Of a stretch of 55,635 nucleotides of DNA, positions 16,709 through 25,208 are shown in pieces (within the stretch, counting starts at the first letter, position 1; every line of letters starts with the position of its first letter). The stretch covers positions 1 through 55,635 of the forward strand of contig NZ_JNWK01000046.1 in NCBI RefSeq assembly GCF_000716445.1, in the 5' to 3' direction. The position numbers and the translations under genes were made by a program. The stretch is from Streptomyces wedmorensis. Its GTDB lineage: Bacteria > Actinomycetota > Actinomycetes > Streptomycetales > Streptomycetaceae. The notes under the pieces were generated by a model. The model worked only from the letters and a program-made list of their open reading frames with translations. It was not told the DNA's origin and did no database searches.

Positions 16709-17902
16709 GTGAAGGACTCGGTGCTGTCCGACGGGCGAGGGCGCCGTGAGCGGGTGATCGAGGGGTGGGGGTTCGTGCCGGATCAGGGGGCGGGGGTCGG
16801 TTACACCGAGGTTCCGGATCAGGAGGTGCGCAGTCTGCGGGTGCGGCACTGTCGGCTGCACACCGCGGCGGGCGAGCCGGTCGCCGAGTTGGAGGCGGTG
16901 TCGTTCCGGATGCGGTTCGGGGCCGTGGACGTGGCTGCGGAGGGGATCGGCGGGGTGGAGACGCGGCCCGCGTTCCGGCGTCGTGGGCACATGGGGCGGT
17001 TGATGCGTCGGGCGTTGGCCGGCATGGCGCAGAGGGTGGACGTCGCTTTCGTGTCCGACGGTATCGAGGGGGTGTATGAGCGGTTCGGTTTCGTCGGGGC
17101 CGTCGCCGAAGGGCATTTGGTCGTCCCCGTGCGCAATGTGGAGGGGGCGGTGGGCGACGGTTCGGGGGCTGCCGCTCCCGGCGTGCATGGTTCGTCCGCG
17201 GAGGACCTTCCGGCGATGGTCCGTCTGTTCAACGCCGCGCACGCCCAGCGGCCCTGGACGCACGTACGGCACGAGGGGTGGAAGCGGCTCGTGCCCCAGA
17301 CGACGTGGAAACCGGGGTCGCGGACCCTGGTCGTGCGGTCCGGCGGTGCCACCGTCGGCTACGCCGTCTTGGAGGGACGGGCGTTCGGCGACCCCCTGGG
17401 CACGCTGACCGTGGAGGAACTGGTGGCCGCGGACGCCGACGCGACACGCCGCCTGCTTCTGGCCGTCGCCCGGCTGTGCTGGGAACGACGACTGGGCCAG
17501 TTCACGGTCAGGGAGCCGGCGGACGGTCTCACGGGACGGGTCGCGCGCCACATGGGCTGCACGTATCAGCAGGGGTTCGCGGCGAGCGGCGGGATGATGG
17601 CCGCCGTTCTGAATCGCTCTTCCCTGGTACGGAGCCTCGAGCCGGAACTGCGGCGCAGGGCGGGCGTGCGAGAGCCGGACAAGGCCTATCTTCAGGCGTT
17701 CGACGCGCTGCGTACCGGCGGTCTGCTCGCCGACGACCGGGTGTTGATCCGGCTGCTGCTCGGCCATTGGTCGGTGGAGGAGGCGTACGTGCACGGCTCG
17801 GTGGTCGCCGACCGGTACCGGGATCTGTGCACGGCTTGGTTTCCGGGCGGTGGTACCCCGAGCCTGCCGACCCCCTACGCGCATCGTCTGGACCGGTTTT
17901 GA
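16709..17902 (+). CDS. Eis-like GNAT family N-acetyltransferase
   Basis: A protein of about 397 residues. The N-terminal GNAT domain shows the acetyl-CoA binding stretch VETRPAFRRRGHMGRLMRRA (motif A, R/Q-x-x-G-x-G/A-like) and YERFGFVGA (motif B). A second, divergent GNAT-like region (VRSGGATVGYAVLEGRAFG onward) and a C-terminal sterol-carrier-like part give the three-part layout of Eis-type acetyltransferases, some of which acetylate aminoglycosides or lysine side chains. The start is uncertain: GTG 16709, ATG 16682 and ATG 16619 are all in frame. I use 16709 because family similarity begins soon after. The TGA stop overlaps the TTG start of the P-loop gene, so the two are probably co-translated. 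Confidence 0.75.
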   Translation: MKDSVLSDGRGRRERVIEGWGFVPDQGAGVGYTEVPDQEVRSLRVRHCRLHTAAGEPVAELEAVSFRMRFGAVDVAAEGIGGVETRPAFRRRGHMGRLMRRALAGMAQRVDVAFVSDGIEGVYERFGFVGAVAEGHLVVPVRNVEGAVGDGSGAAAPGVHGSSAEDLPAMVRLFNAAHAQRPWTHVRHEGWKRLVPQTTWKPGSRTLVVRSGGATVGYAVLEGRAFGDPLGTLTVEELVAADADATRRLLLAVARLCWERRLGQFTVREPADGLTGRVARHMGCTYQQGFAASGGMMAAVLNRSSLVRSLEPELRRRAGVREPDKAYLQAFDALRTGGLLADDRVLIRLLLGHWSVEEAYVHGSVVADRYRDLCTAWFPGGGTPSLPTPYAHRLDRF

Positions 17903-18459
17903 ACAGCGCGGAGGTGCTGCTCATCGGGGGGCGGGCCGGTGTCGGCAAGACGACGGTGGGGTGGGAGGTGTCGGCGTTGCTGCGTGCTTCGGCGGTCGCC
18001 CATGCGGTCGTCGAGGGTGACTTCATGGGGCAGGTGCATCCGGCGCCGGCGGGTGATCCGCATCGGGAGGAGATCACCGAGAGCAATCTGACGGCCGTGT
18101 GGGGGAACTTCGCCCAGCGTGGTTACCGGCGCCTGATCTATACGAACACGGTGAGCGTGCTGCCCGAGGCGACGGGCATGTTCGAGCGTGCCATGGGGGC
18201 CGAGGTGCGGATCGTGCGTGTTCTGCTCACCGCTTCCGACGCGACCGCTCGGGCGCGGCTGAGGGGCCGGGAGCTCGGGTCGGAGCTGGAGCAGGAGCTG
18301 GTGGGCAGCCTGCGTAAGGCGCGGTTGTTGGACCGGCGTGCGCCGGTGGACACGGTGCGCGTGGGGACGGACGGGCGGTCCGTCGGGGACATCGCGCGGG
18401 AGGTGGTGGCCGCCACCGGTTGGACGGCGGCCGGGGTGGACGGCGTCGGCCGGTCGTGA
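17899..18459 (+). CDS. P-loop NTPase, small kinase-like
   Basis: A 186-residue cytosolic protein. The Walker A motif is GGRAGVGKTT (residues about 10-19). A short acidic segment VVEGDFMGQVHP near 37 could act like the substrate-binding Asp of small-molecule kinases, and TASDATARARLRGRELGSE resembles the lid region with its Arg residues. There is no signal or membrane segment. The proposed start is TTG 17899, which overlaps the previous stop (TTGA); GTG 17914 is an alternative. Adjacency to the acetyltransferase suggests a shared substrate or stress role, but nothing in the sequence identifies it. Confidence 0.75.
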   Translation: MNSAEVLLIGGRAGVGKTTVGWEVSALLRASAVAHAVVEGDFMGQVHPAPAGDPHREEITESNLTAVWGNFAQRGYRRLIYTNTVSVLPEATGMFERAMGAEVRIVRVLLTASDATARARLRGRELGSELEQELVGSLRKARLLDRRAPVDTVRVGTDGRSVGDIAREVVAATGWTAAGVDGVGRS

Positions 18460-18487
18460 GTGGTCCGTCGACCCGCGGCGTCGGTCG

Positions 18488-18640
18488 CCGGGGTTGACCG
18501 CCGGGTGGTGGTGCTGTCCGTGGTGGTGCTGTCCGTGGTGGGCCGAGCCGCGGGCTTCGCGGATGTGGTCGAGGCGATCCCCGCGCGAAGGTCGGGCTTC
18601 ACGGGTGCTGTCGGGGCGATCCCCGCGCGCGGAGCCGCGG
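18488..18640. repeat. short direct repeats in a 184-bp intergenic region
   Basis: Two tandem copies of a 15-base unit reading TGGTGGTGCTGTCCG lie around 18505-18537. Two copies of GGCGATCCCCGCGCG are separated by about 45 bases (around 18574 and 18617). No gene is evident between the P-loop gene and the RTX gene. Confidence 0.45.
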
Positions 18641-18643
18641 AAG

Positions 18644-19759
18644 TTACGGGACTCCGACGACGGTCTCGCACTGCGTCGCCGAGTCGAAGGGGCCTGTCTG
18701 GCCGTCGCAGTGGTCGGTGGCGGCGCCGCCGTCGAGGCGGTCGTTGCCGGGGCCGGCGAGGATCCGATCGTCGGCTTCGCCGCCGCGGAGGACGTCGTGT
18801 CCGCCGGCGGAGCCGACGATGGTGTCGGCGTCGAAGTTGACGTTGTCGCCGAAGAGAGTGTCGGCGCCGCCGCGGCCTTCGAGGGTGTCGTGGCCGGCGG
18901 CGGTCACGGAGGTGCTGCCGACCGAGCTGTCGCCGACGAGGAGCTCGTCCCCTGTGCCGCCGAGGATGCGGTCGTGGCCGGCGCCGGTGGCGGGGCCGCC
19001 GGCCGGGTCGTTGATGTTGTGGTCGCCGAGGGCGAAGAAGCCGCCGTCGGTGCCGAGGTCGATGAGGTCGTCGCCGCCGGCGCCGTGTGCCGCCGTCACG
19101 CCCTCGCTGTCGCCGATGGCGATGTCCCCGGCGCCCGCGCCGGGGAGGAGGACGTCGTCGCCGGCGCCGGTCGCCGAGCCCTCGATGGGGGCGACCGAGT
19201 CGCCGATGAGGCCGTCGTCGCCGGTGCCGCCCTCGATGCGGTCGTTGCCGCCGCCGCTCGCGTTGCCGCCGCCCAGGGTGAGGCTGTCGCCGTCGAGGTG
19301 GAGGTCGTCGCCGGGGCCGCCGTAGAGCCGGTCGTTACCGCCGCCGGTCGCGTCGCCGTTGTCGGACTGGGAGTCGCCGAGCAGGTTGTCGGCACCGTTG
19401 CCGCCGTACAGGATGTCGTGTCCGCCGCCGACCGCCGGGCCGTTCTCGACGTACACGTCGCCGTTCACGTCGTCGTCGCCGTCGCCACCGTCCAGGCGGT
19501 CGTTGCCGAGGCCGCCGGAGACCAGGTCGTTGCCGCCGAGGGCGCAGACGGTGTCGTTGCCGCCGAGGCCGTCGATCGTGTCGGCGCCGGTGGAGCCGAC
19601 GATGACGTCGCTGCCCGGGGTGCCGGTGATCGTGCCGGAGCCGGTGATCGTCGCCGGCAGGCCGAAGCAGGTGGGCGGGGCGGCTGCGACGGCGGTCACG
19701 GGGGTGCCGAGGAGCAGCAGGGCCGCGGTCGCCAGACCGGTGGTGAGCGGACGGGCCAT
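18644..19759 (-). CDS. secreted RTX-type calcium-binding repeat protein
   Basis: A 371-residue protein. Signal peptide residues about 1-26 (LATAALLLLGTPVTAVAAAP). The rest is built almost entirely of glycine/aspartate nonapeptide-like repeats (GGNDTVCALGGNDLVSGG, GGNDRLYGGPGDD, GGNDRIEGGTGDDG), the GGxGxDxUx signature that folds as a parallel beta roll around Ca2+. Longer loops (DVYVENGPAVGGG, GDHNINDPAGGPATG) interrupt the repeats at intervals. There is no protease, lipase or LPXTG segment. The C-terminus ends with a conserved Cys pair (ATDHCDG and ATQCETVVGVP), probably disulfide-bonded. ATG 19759 follows GGAGG at good spacing. Export is by Sec; no type I secretion genes are near, unlike proteobacterial RTX proteins. 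Confidence 0.85.
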   Translation of the reverse strand: MARPLTTGLATAALLLLGTPVTAVAAAPPTCFGLPATITGSGTITGTPGSDVIVGSTGADTIDGLGGNDTVCALGGNDLVSGGLGNDRLDGGDGDDDVNGDVYVENGPAVGGGHDILYGGNGADNLLGDSQSDNGDATGGGNDRLYGGPGDDLHLDGDSLTLGGGNASGGGNDRIEGGTGDDGLIGDSVAPIEGSATGAGDDVLLPGAGAGDIAIGDSEGVTAAHGAGGDDLIDLGTDGGFFALGDHNINDPAGGPATGAGHDRILGGTGDELLVGDSSVGSTSVTAAGHDTLEGRGGADTLFGDNVNFDADTIVGSAGGHDVLRGGEADDRILAGPGNDRLDGGAATDHCDGQTGPFDSATQCETVVGVP

Positions 19760-20000
19760 GGACGACCTCCGTGCGTCTCTTCGGTGTCGGCGCCGGGCGG
19801 CGCCCGTTCCGGACACTAGGTGTGCCGCGCCGCCGCGGCGACCGTGGCCCTGGCAACCGAGTGAGGGCCCGGGGCCGTATGAGTGGCGCCTGGGTCGTGC
19901 GAGGCACCGCCGGCACCGCTCGTCGTCGCAGCCGCCGGCGAGCCCGTACGCGGTGTCGCCGGCGGCCGCGGCAGGTCGGGCGTGGCGTGGGGTGGGTGGG

Positions 20001-21224
20001 TCAGCGTTCCTCGCGCAGGCCCCAGGGGGACCCGTACACGTCGAGGAGGTCGAGGAACGGCCGGGGCGGGAGGGCCTCGGGGCCGAGGACGCCGCTCGCC
20101 TTCCAGGCGCCGGTGGCGATCAGCTCCAGGGCGACCACGGGGTTGAGGGCGGTCTGCCAGACCACGGCCTGGGAACCGTACTCGCGCATCGTCCACTCGT
20201 TGTCGACGACGTGGTACAGGTACACCTCGCGCGGCGATCCGTCCTTGGTGCCCTTGACCCAGGTGCCCGCGCAGGTCTTGCCCTTCATGCGGTCGCCCAG
20301 GGTGGCGGGGTCGGGCAGGCAGGCGGCGACCACGTCGCGCGGGGAGACCTGGACCGGCCCGTCCGCGCCGGGGACGGTGACCTTGGCCGTGGAGTCGAGG
20401 CCCAGTTCGTGGAGGGTCTTGAGCTTGGTGATGAAGTCGTCGCCGAGGCCGTACTTGAACGTCACCCGGCGGGCGTCGAGCCACCGGGGCATGAGGAGGA
20501 CCTCCTCGTGCTCGACGTTCACGCATTCCACCGGGCCGATGCCCTCGGGGAACACGAACACCTCCGGTTCGCTGAAGGGTGCCGTGGTGAACCAGCCGCG
20601 GCCCTCCTCGTAGACGACGGGCGGGTTGAGGCACTCCTCGATGGTGGTCCAGATGTTGAAGGACGGCGCGAAGTCGTAGCCGTCGACGGTGAGGTCGGCG
20701 CCGTCGCGGACGCCGAGCTCCTCGATCTCGTCGAAGAGTTCGTCGGCGGCGTACCGGGCGAAGACGTCCGAAAGGCCCGGCTCCACGCCCATGCCGACCA
20801 GAGCGAGGCGGTCGGCGCTCTCCCAGGCCTCGGCCAGGGCGAACTGCTCGTCGCCGAGCTTGACGCCGCACTGTTCGTACGGAGCGGTCGGGTGCGGCAC
20901 GGACAGCGACATCGCCATGTCGAGGTAGTGCACGCCGGCGGCGAGCGCGCTGTTGAACAGCGGCATCACGAACCTGGGGTCGGTCGCGTTCAGCAGGACG
21001 TCACAGCCCTCCTCGACGAGCAGGCGTCGGACCGCCGCCTCGTCGGAGGCGTCCACACGACGGGCGCTGAACCGCTCCTCACCGTCGCCGAGCGCCGCCA
21101 CGGCGGCCTCCGCGCGGGCCAGGTCGTAGTCGGCGACGACCATGCTGGTCAGGAAGTCACGCCGGGCCGCGATACGGGTGACGGCCGTTCCCACGCCGCC
21201 CGCACCCACCAGAAGCACACGCAT
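20001..21224 (-). CDS. saccharopine dehydrogenase family oxidoreductase
   Basis: A 407-residue protein. It opens with a Rossmann fold, MRVLLVGAGGVGTAV (GxGxxG), followed by VVADYD, the NAD(P)-binding end of strand 2. The DVLLNATDPRFV and GVHYLDMAMS segments, GVEPGLSDVFARYA and the C-terminal catalytic-domain sequence are typical of saccharopine or carboxynorspermidine dehydrogenase-like enzymes that join or split amino acids by reductive amination. ATG 21224 is chosen because the Rossmann fold starts there; the Shine-Dalgarno (AAAGGG) is weak. A TetR gene is divergent 117 bp away and is the natural candidate regulator. The amino-acid substrate cannot be deduced. Confidence 0.87.
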   Translation of the reverse strand: MRVLLVGAGGVGTAVTRIAARRDFLTSMVVADYDLARAEAAVAALGDGEERFSARRVDASDEAAVRRLLVEEGCDVLLNATDPRFVMPLFNSALAAGVHYLDMAMSLSVPHPTAPYEQCGVKLGDEQFALAEAWESADRLALVGMGVEPGLSDVFARYAADELFDEIEELGVRDGADLTVDGYDFAPSFNIWTTIEECLNPPVVYEEGRGWFTTAPFSEPEVFVFPEGIGPVECVNVEHEEVLLMPRWLDARRVTFKYGLGDDFITKLKTLHELGLDSTAKVTVPGADGPVQVSPRDVVAACLPDPATLGDRMKGKTCAGTWVKGTKDGSPREVYLYHVVDNEWTMREYGSQAVVWQTALNPVVALELIATGAWKASGVLGPEALPPRPFLDLLDVYGSPWGLREER

Positions 21225-21341
21225 GTCACACACCCTTTCGTCGAGGCGGCCCCGGCGGCGGCCGGGGATGTCTCGATGCAACACGACGTCCTGCTTTAAG
21301 GTCTACGGCGTTGGCATAAGGATCGGAGAGGCGGTGGCGCG

Positions 21342-22058
21342 ATGCCGAAGAAGGTCGTCACGGAGGCGGAACGGCGCAGGCGGCGCCCCACCCGACAGGG
21401 CACCGTGCTGTCGGAGCGGCTGATCGTCCAGACGGCGCTGCGCATGCTGCGCGAGCACGGCGCCGCCGGTCTCAGCGCCCGCCGGCTCGGCACCGCGCTC
21501 GGCGCCGACCCCAGCACCGTCTACCGGTACTTCGCCGGCCTGGACGGCCTCACCCGGGCCATCGGCGAAGAGCTGATGGGCCGCGCCCTGGACAGCTGGA
21601 CCGCCACCGGCACCTGGCGCACCGATCTCCGCTCCCTGGGCCTCGCCATCCACGCCTCCTACCTCGCCCACCCCCAGGCCGCCGTCCTGACCGCCAGCCG
21701 CGTCACCGGCCGCCCCCGCGAGATCGAAGTCGACGAGACCATCCTCGGCATCCTCCGCGACGCCGGCTTCACCGACACCGACGCCGTCGGGATCTACCAC
21801 GCCTTCATCGACCTCGCCCTGGCCTTCGCCGCCCTGGACGCCGGCGCCCTCGCCATCAAGGACGAGGTCCGCGAGGCCGACGAACACATGTGGACCTCCA
21901 CCTACGCCCACCTTCCCCCCACCACCCACCCCCACATCGCCGCCACCGCCCACCTCCTCGCCGACCGCATGAACCACAGCGCCTACCCGGTCCTCCTGGA
22001 CACCCTCCTGAACGGAGCGGACGCCCGACTGACCTCGACGCGCGGCCAGGACGTGTGA
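21342..22058 (+). CDS. TetR/AcrR family transcriptional regulator
   Basis: A 238-residue regulator. After a basic leader (EAERRRRRPTRQG) the HTH spans residues about 30-75: ERLIVQTALRMLREHGAAGL and LSARRLGTALGADPSTVYRY with recognition helix and FAGLDGL. The C-terminal ligand domain is all-helical and lacks cysteines. GGAGAGG precedes ATG 21342. It is divergent from the saccharopine dehydrogenase-like gene and probably represses it from the 117-bp intergenic region. I did not find a clear palindrome there. The stretch 22059-22182 downstream is non-coding, with a 16-base palindrome at 22114-22129. Confidence 0.87.
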   Translation: MPKKVVTEAERRRRRPTRQGTVLSERLIVQTALRMLREHGAAGLSARRLGTALGADPSTVYRYFAGLDGLTRAIGEELMGRALDSWTATGTWRTDLRSLGLAIHASYLAHPQAAVLTASRVTGRPREIEVDETILGILRDAGFTDTDAVGIYHAFIDLALAFAALDAGALAIKDEVREADEHMWTSTYAHLPPTTHPHIAATAHLLADRMNHSAYPVLLDTLLNGADARLTSTRGQDV

Positions 22059-22113
22059 TCCTTCGGCGTGCCGACGTGGGTACGTCCCTGGTCGGGCCGC
22101 ATTGTCGGGTACG

Positions 22114-22129
22114 CCCGGGCGCGCCCGGG
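22114..22129. terminator. 16-base GC palindrome between convergent genes
   Basis: CCCGGGCGCGCCCGGG is perfectly self-complementary and sits between the stops of the TetR gene and the P-loop gene. A shared terminator role is inferred; it has no loop, so the real hairpin may be shorter. Confidence 0.35.
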
Positions 22130-22182
22130 GATCCGGCCCTCAGAGCCGCGTCATGGCGTGTCGGGCCCGCGACCCGCGACGG

Positions 22183-22707
22183 TCACGCGAAGGACGGCCA
22201 CCGGTCGGCTGCCCACGCCCGCCAGTCCGCCCAGCCAGGGGGCGGGCCGGCCGCCTCGCCGCCTCCCAGCTCCGACGCGTCGGGCTCCTCGAAGTGCGAC
22301 CGCCCGTACATGATGTCCGCCTCGGTCATCGGGAGCGTCTCCGCACGAGCGGTGGCCCAGCGATGGGCGATCCGCGCGCGTTGGGTCTCCTCGTCCACCG
22401 CCAGATAGACGATGCGGAAGCACGCGCCTTCGGCCTCGACGAGCCAGCGGATCGCGGACCGTTCGTCCCGGGACCAACAACCGAAGTCCACCACCATGTT
22501 GGTCCCCGCCTTCACCGCCTCCAAGGCGAGCCAGAGCATGCGCCCCTCCAGCACGTCGCGCTTGCCGTCCGCCTCCGCCTCGCCGAACAGGGGAATCATC
22601 CACTCGTCAGGCGTCAACCGCAGCGCGCGGTGCTCCTCGGCGAGCTGCCGGGCTCTCGTGGTCTTTCCGGCCCCGGGGAGGCCGACCATCAGGAACAACG
22701 TGGTCAC
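22183..22707 (-). CDS. AAA/P-loop kinase-like ATP-binding protein
   Basis: A 174-residue protein. Walker A is GLPGAGKTTRARQL (residues about 9-18). LTPDEWMIPLFGEAEADG carries the Asp expected at the phosphoacceptor site, and NMVVDFGCWSRDER supplies the Walker B-like Asp. This resembles the zeta-toxin / chloramphenicol phosphotransferase / polynucleotide-kinase-like small kinases that often accompany resistance or stress genes. There is no antitoxin-like partner on either side. ATG 22707 starts MTTLFLMVG. The residues are consistent with an active kinase, but the substrate is unknown. Confidence 0.8.
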   Translation of the reverse strand: MTTLFLMVGLPGAGKTTRARQLAEEHRALRLTPDEWMIPLFGEAEADGKRDVLEGRMLWLALEAVKAGTNMVVDFGCWSRDERSAIRWLVEAEGACFRIVYLAVDEETQRARIAHRWATARAETLPMTEADIMYGRSHFEEPDASELGGGEAAGPPPGWADWRAWAADRWPSFA

Positions 22708-22828
22708 GTCGGGATCGTGTCAGGGTCCGAGGCGTACGACGACCGATTTCTCCACCGGATCACGGGCGGGTCGAGGGCACGGTGTCAGCGCCGGTGCCGT
22801 GCGCACGCCGGTGCGCTTAGGGTCGCGG

Positions 22829-23040
22829 GATGCATTCTCATCCGACTTTCGAGAACCCTCCCGCGCTCCCCCACGAAGTCGTGGCTGGGGCATGCCGCTC
22901 GGCGCTTCGGGCACCTGAGTGATGAAGCCGTGGCGCTGGCCCGGTCGTTGGCGGCACGGGCGGAGGCGGACCCGACGGATGTGGACGGCCGGGCCGGGGA
23001 CGGTTACGACGATGTGCGGAGCTTTCTGCGGCTGTGGTGA
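22829..23040 (+). other. unassigned open stretch with protein-like C-terminus
   Basis: A plus-strand frame ends at TGA 23038-23040 with a tail that looks coded (DEAVALARSLAARAEADPTD then DGYDDVRSFLRLW) and GC3 bias. I found no usable start codon in frame, so it may be the remnant of a gene. Nothing else is supported in 22708-23047. Confidence 0.2.
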
Positions 23041-23047
23041 GGGCCGG

Positions 23048-23254
23048 TCAGGAGACGTCGAGGGCGCCGACGAGGCCGGCGGTGGTGAACTGCGCCGCGT
23101 CGTCGAGGACGAGGAGCAGCACGGCGGCGGTGCCGGCCGCGACGGTCAGGCTCAGCGCACCCCGGGGACGCTCGGAGAGCCAGGAACGGACCAGGGACAC
23201 GAGGGGGCACCTCTCGCCTCGGGAAGGACCACGAACAGGCACGACGTATGACAT
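23048..23254 (-). CDS. small membrane-associated hypothetical protein
   Basis: A 68-residue protein. The middle (LSLTVAAGTAAVLLLVLDD) is one probable membrane helix. The N-terminal half is basic and arginine-rich (VRSWLSERPRG). The C-terminus (AAQFTTAGLVGALDVS) is short and hydrophilic to neutral. ATG 23254 has GAGG six bases upstream; GTG 23200 with GAGAGG is an alternative and would give 50 residues. It is divergent from the DUF2182 gene and could share its regulatory region. No family recognised. Confidence 0.45.
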   Translation of the reverse strand: MSYVVPVRGPSRGERCPLVSLVRSWLSERPRGALSLTVAAGTAAVLLLVLDDAAQFTTAGLVGALDVS

Positions 23255-23408
23255 TCCAGACCTCGGCTCGGGCAGGTGACCCGCTCGTCGTGGCCGCCGG
23301 ATTCCCGGCCCGTGCATGCGCCGATCCGGGCCTCTGCGGGCCCCGCAGCCGGGTCGCGTCGCGCGAGGCCGTGTGCTGTGCTGGAAGCAGCCGCAGGAAG
23401 GCACGCCG

Positions 23409-24245
23409 ATGCGTCGCAGCCGGATCTCCGCCTTCGTCACCGCCCGGCCGCCCGCCCCTACCGGAGTCGGCGGAGGGCTGTTGCCCGCGCGGGATCTGGC
23501 GGGCGCCTGGATTCTGGTGGTCCTCATCGCGGTGCCCGCGTGGGTGCTGACGGTCGGGCAGGCCCGGGACATGGGGATCGAACCCGGCACGATGGGGATG
23601 GCGCTGCCCCTGTTCCTGCTGCTCTGGGTGACGATGATGGCGGCCATGATGCTGCCCTCCATGGCGCCGGTGGCGATCACGTGGGTACGCGGGATCGGCC
23701 GGCAGTCGTCGGGCTGGACCCGGGCCCTGCGCACCGCCGAGTTCGTGGGCGGTTACCTGCTGGTGTGGACCGCGTTCGGACTGCTCGCCTACGCGGCCCT
23801 GGCGTTCACCGGCGGCCTGGTGGACGACCACCCCACGGCCGGTCGCTGGATCGGCGCCATCGCCTTCCTGCTCGCGGGCCTGTACCAGCTGGGTCCCCTC
23901 AAGCACGTCTGCCTGCGGCACTGCCGGGACCCGCTGAGTCATCTGGTCCGGTACGCCGGCTTCCGCAGACCGGCCCGTGACCTGCGGGTGGGCGTCCATC
24001 ACGGTGCGTACTGCGTCGGCTGCTGTGCGGGGCTGATGGTCGTCTTCGTTCCGCTCGGCATGATGAACGTGGCGGCCATGGCGGGACTGGCGCTGGTGAT
24101 CTTCGTGGAGAAGCTGTGGTCCCGTGGCGTGCTGCTCAGCACGGTGGTGGGCGTCGTCTTCCTCGTCCTGGCGGCGCTGGCACCGTTCCAGGACTGGATG
24201 CTGCCGGGGCTGCAGGGGTCGATGCCGTCCATGGACGGCATGTGA
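23409..24245 (+). CDS. DUF2182 integral membrane protein
   Basis: A 278-residue membrane protein with about six helices, starting after a proline-rich cytosolic leader. Hallmarks are WVTMMAAMMLPSMAPVAITW (methionine-rich helix), GLYQLGPLKHVCLRHCRDP (a Cys-x3-Cys next to His and Lys) and HHGAYCVGCCAGLMVVF (His-His and three Cys). These Met/Cys/His clusters suggest metal handling, and DUF2182 is described as a metal-binding integral membrane family. ATG 23409 follows GGAAGG. A DUF1326 protein, a known co-occurring partner with its own CxC cluster, follows 306 bp downstream. Actual substrate and direction of transfer are unknown. Confidence 0.82.
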   Translation: MRRSRISAFVTARPPAPTGVGGGLLPARDLAGAWILVVLIAVPAWVLTVGQARDMGIEPGTMGMALPLFLLLWVTMMAAMMLPSMAPVAITWVRGIGRQSSGWTRALRTAEFVGGYLLVWTAFGLLAYAALAFTGGLVDDHPTAGRWIGAIAFLLAGLYQLGPLKHVCLRHCRDPLSHLVRYAGFRRPARDLRVGVHHGAYCVGCCAGLMVVFVPLGMMNVAAMAGLALVIFVEKLWSRGVLLSTVVGVVFLVLAALAPFQDWMLPGLQGSMPSMDGM

Positions 24246-24293
24246 GCCGACGGCATGCGAGCCGCCTGGGACGTGTCCCTGCGGGTCCGTGGG

Positions 24294-24384
24294 TGCCTGT
24301 GCGTGCTCGTGAGTTGCCTGCGAGTTCCTGTACGTGTCCGTAAGTGCCTGTGCGTATCAGTTCATGCCTGTACGTATCTTTTGG
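24294..24384. repeat. imperfect 20-base tandem repeats between DUF2182 and DUF1326
   Basis: Units of 20 bases begin TGCCTGTGCGT or a variant at 24294, 24325, 24345 and 24365. An 11-base partial unit separates the first two. Degeneracy increases beyond 24385. The region 24246-24551 has no gene; it must also hold the DUF1326 translation start signals (GGAGGGAAGC before 24552). Confidence 0.55.
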
Positions 24385-24551
24385 TACCCGTTCATGTCTC
24401 GTGACGATTCCGGTCCCTCCGCGGTGCTGCCACGCCGTGCCGTGGGGTGCAAGCTGGAAGGGAGGCCGTCTTCCGATCCGGGAACGGGCTCGGGACACGC
24501 GGTCTCGCCACTCCGAGTGAGCTCCTCCGAGTTCGGCTGGAGGGAAGCGAG

Positions 24552-25208
24552 ATGACAGAGCAGGCCACCAGCGGCACGCGCTGGCACCTGGCCGGCGACT
24601 GGTTCGACGTGTGCAAGTGCGCCATCCCGTGCCCGTGCACGTTCGCGCAGCCCCCGACCTACGGCGATTGCGAGGGCGTCCTGGTGTGGCACATCCGGGA
24701 GGGCAACTTCGGCGAGGTACGGCTCGACGACCTCAATGTCCTGATGCTCGGCTCCTTCGAAGGCAACCCGTGGGCCGGTACGCATACCGACCCGTACGCC
24801 GCGGTGTTCCTCGACGAACGCGCCGACGATCGGCAGCGAGCGGCGCTCGGGGCGGTCTTCGGCGGTGAGGCGGGCGGCTGGCCGGCGGAGTTCGGGCAGA
24901 TGTTCCACCCGGAGATGCGGGGCATGGACGTCGTACCCATCCACGTGGAGATCGACGAGGACCTCGCCACCTGGCGCGCCGAGATCCCCGGCCGCGTCAC
25001 CGCGACCGCCGAGGCGCTCACCGGGCCGACCACCCCGGACGGCGCTCGCGTCCAGGTCCACAACGCCCCGGGCGCCGAGGTCGGGCCGGGCCAGGTAGCC
25101 ACGTGGGGACGGGCCACCGTCGACCGCGCGGACGCGTTCGGCTTCTCCTGGGACCGCACCGGGAAGTCGAGCAAGTACTTCCCGTTCGACTGGAGCGGTT
25201 CTGACTGA
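24552..25208 (+). CDS. DUF1326 domain protein
   Basis: A 218-residue cytosolic protein of the DUF1326 family. The N-terminal cysteine cluster CKCAIPCPCTF (four Cys within nine residues) and the CEGVLVWHI segment are the family's mark; a metal or redox centre is plausible. GSFEGNPWAG, HPEMRGMDVVPIHVEIDED and the C-terminal SKYFPFDWSGSD are also conserved. ATG 24552 is preceded by GGAGGG. The gene follows the DUF2182 gene, the usual partner, and repeats in the gap suggest the two need not be strictly co-transcribed. The function of the pair has not, to my knowledge, been established. Confidence 0.82.
   Translation: MTEQATSGTRWHLAGDWFDVCKCAIPCPCTFAQPPTYGDCEGVLVWHIREGNFGEVRLDDLNVLMLGSFEGNPWAGTHTDPYAAVFLDERADDRQRAALGAVFGGEAGGWPAEFGQMFHPEMRGMDVVPIHVEIDEDLATWRAEIPGRVTATAEALTGPTTPDGARVQVHNAPGAEVGPGQVATWGRATVDRADAFGFSWDRTGKSSKYFPFDWSGSD

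Noticed and set aside
18644..19759. Plus-strand 493-residue open frame with Val/Ala-rich repeats over the RTX gene
   Set aside because: It is the mirror of the Gly/Asp repeats on the other strand; signal peptide, ribosome binding site and repeats support the minus strand.
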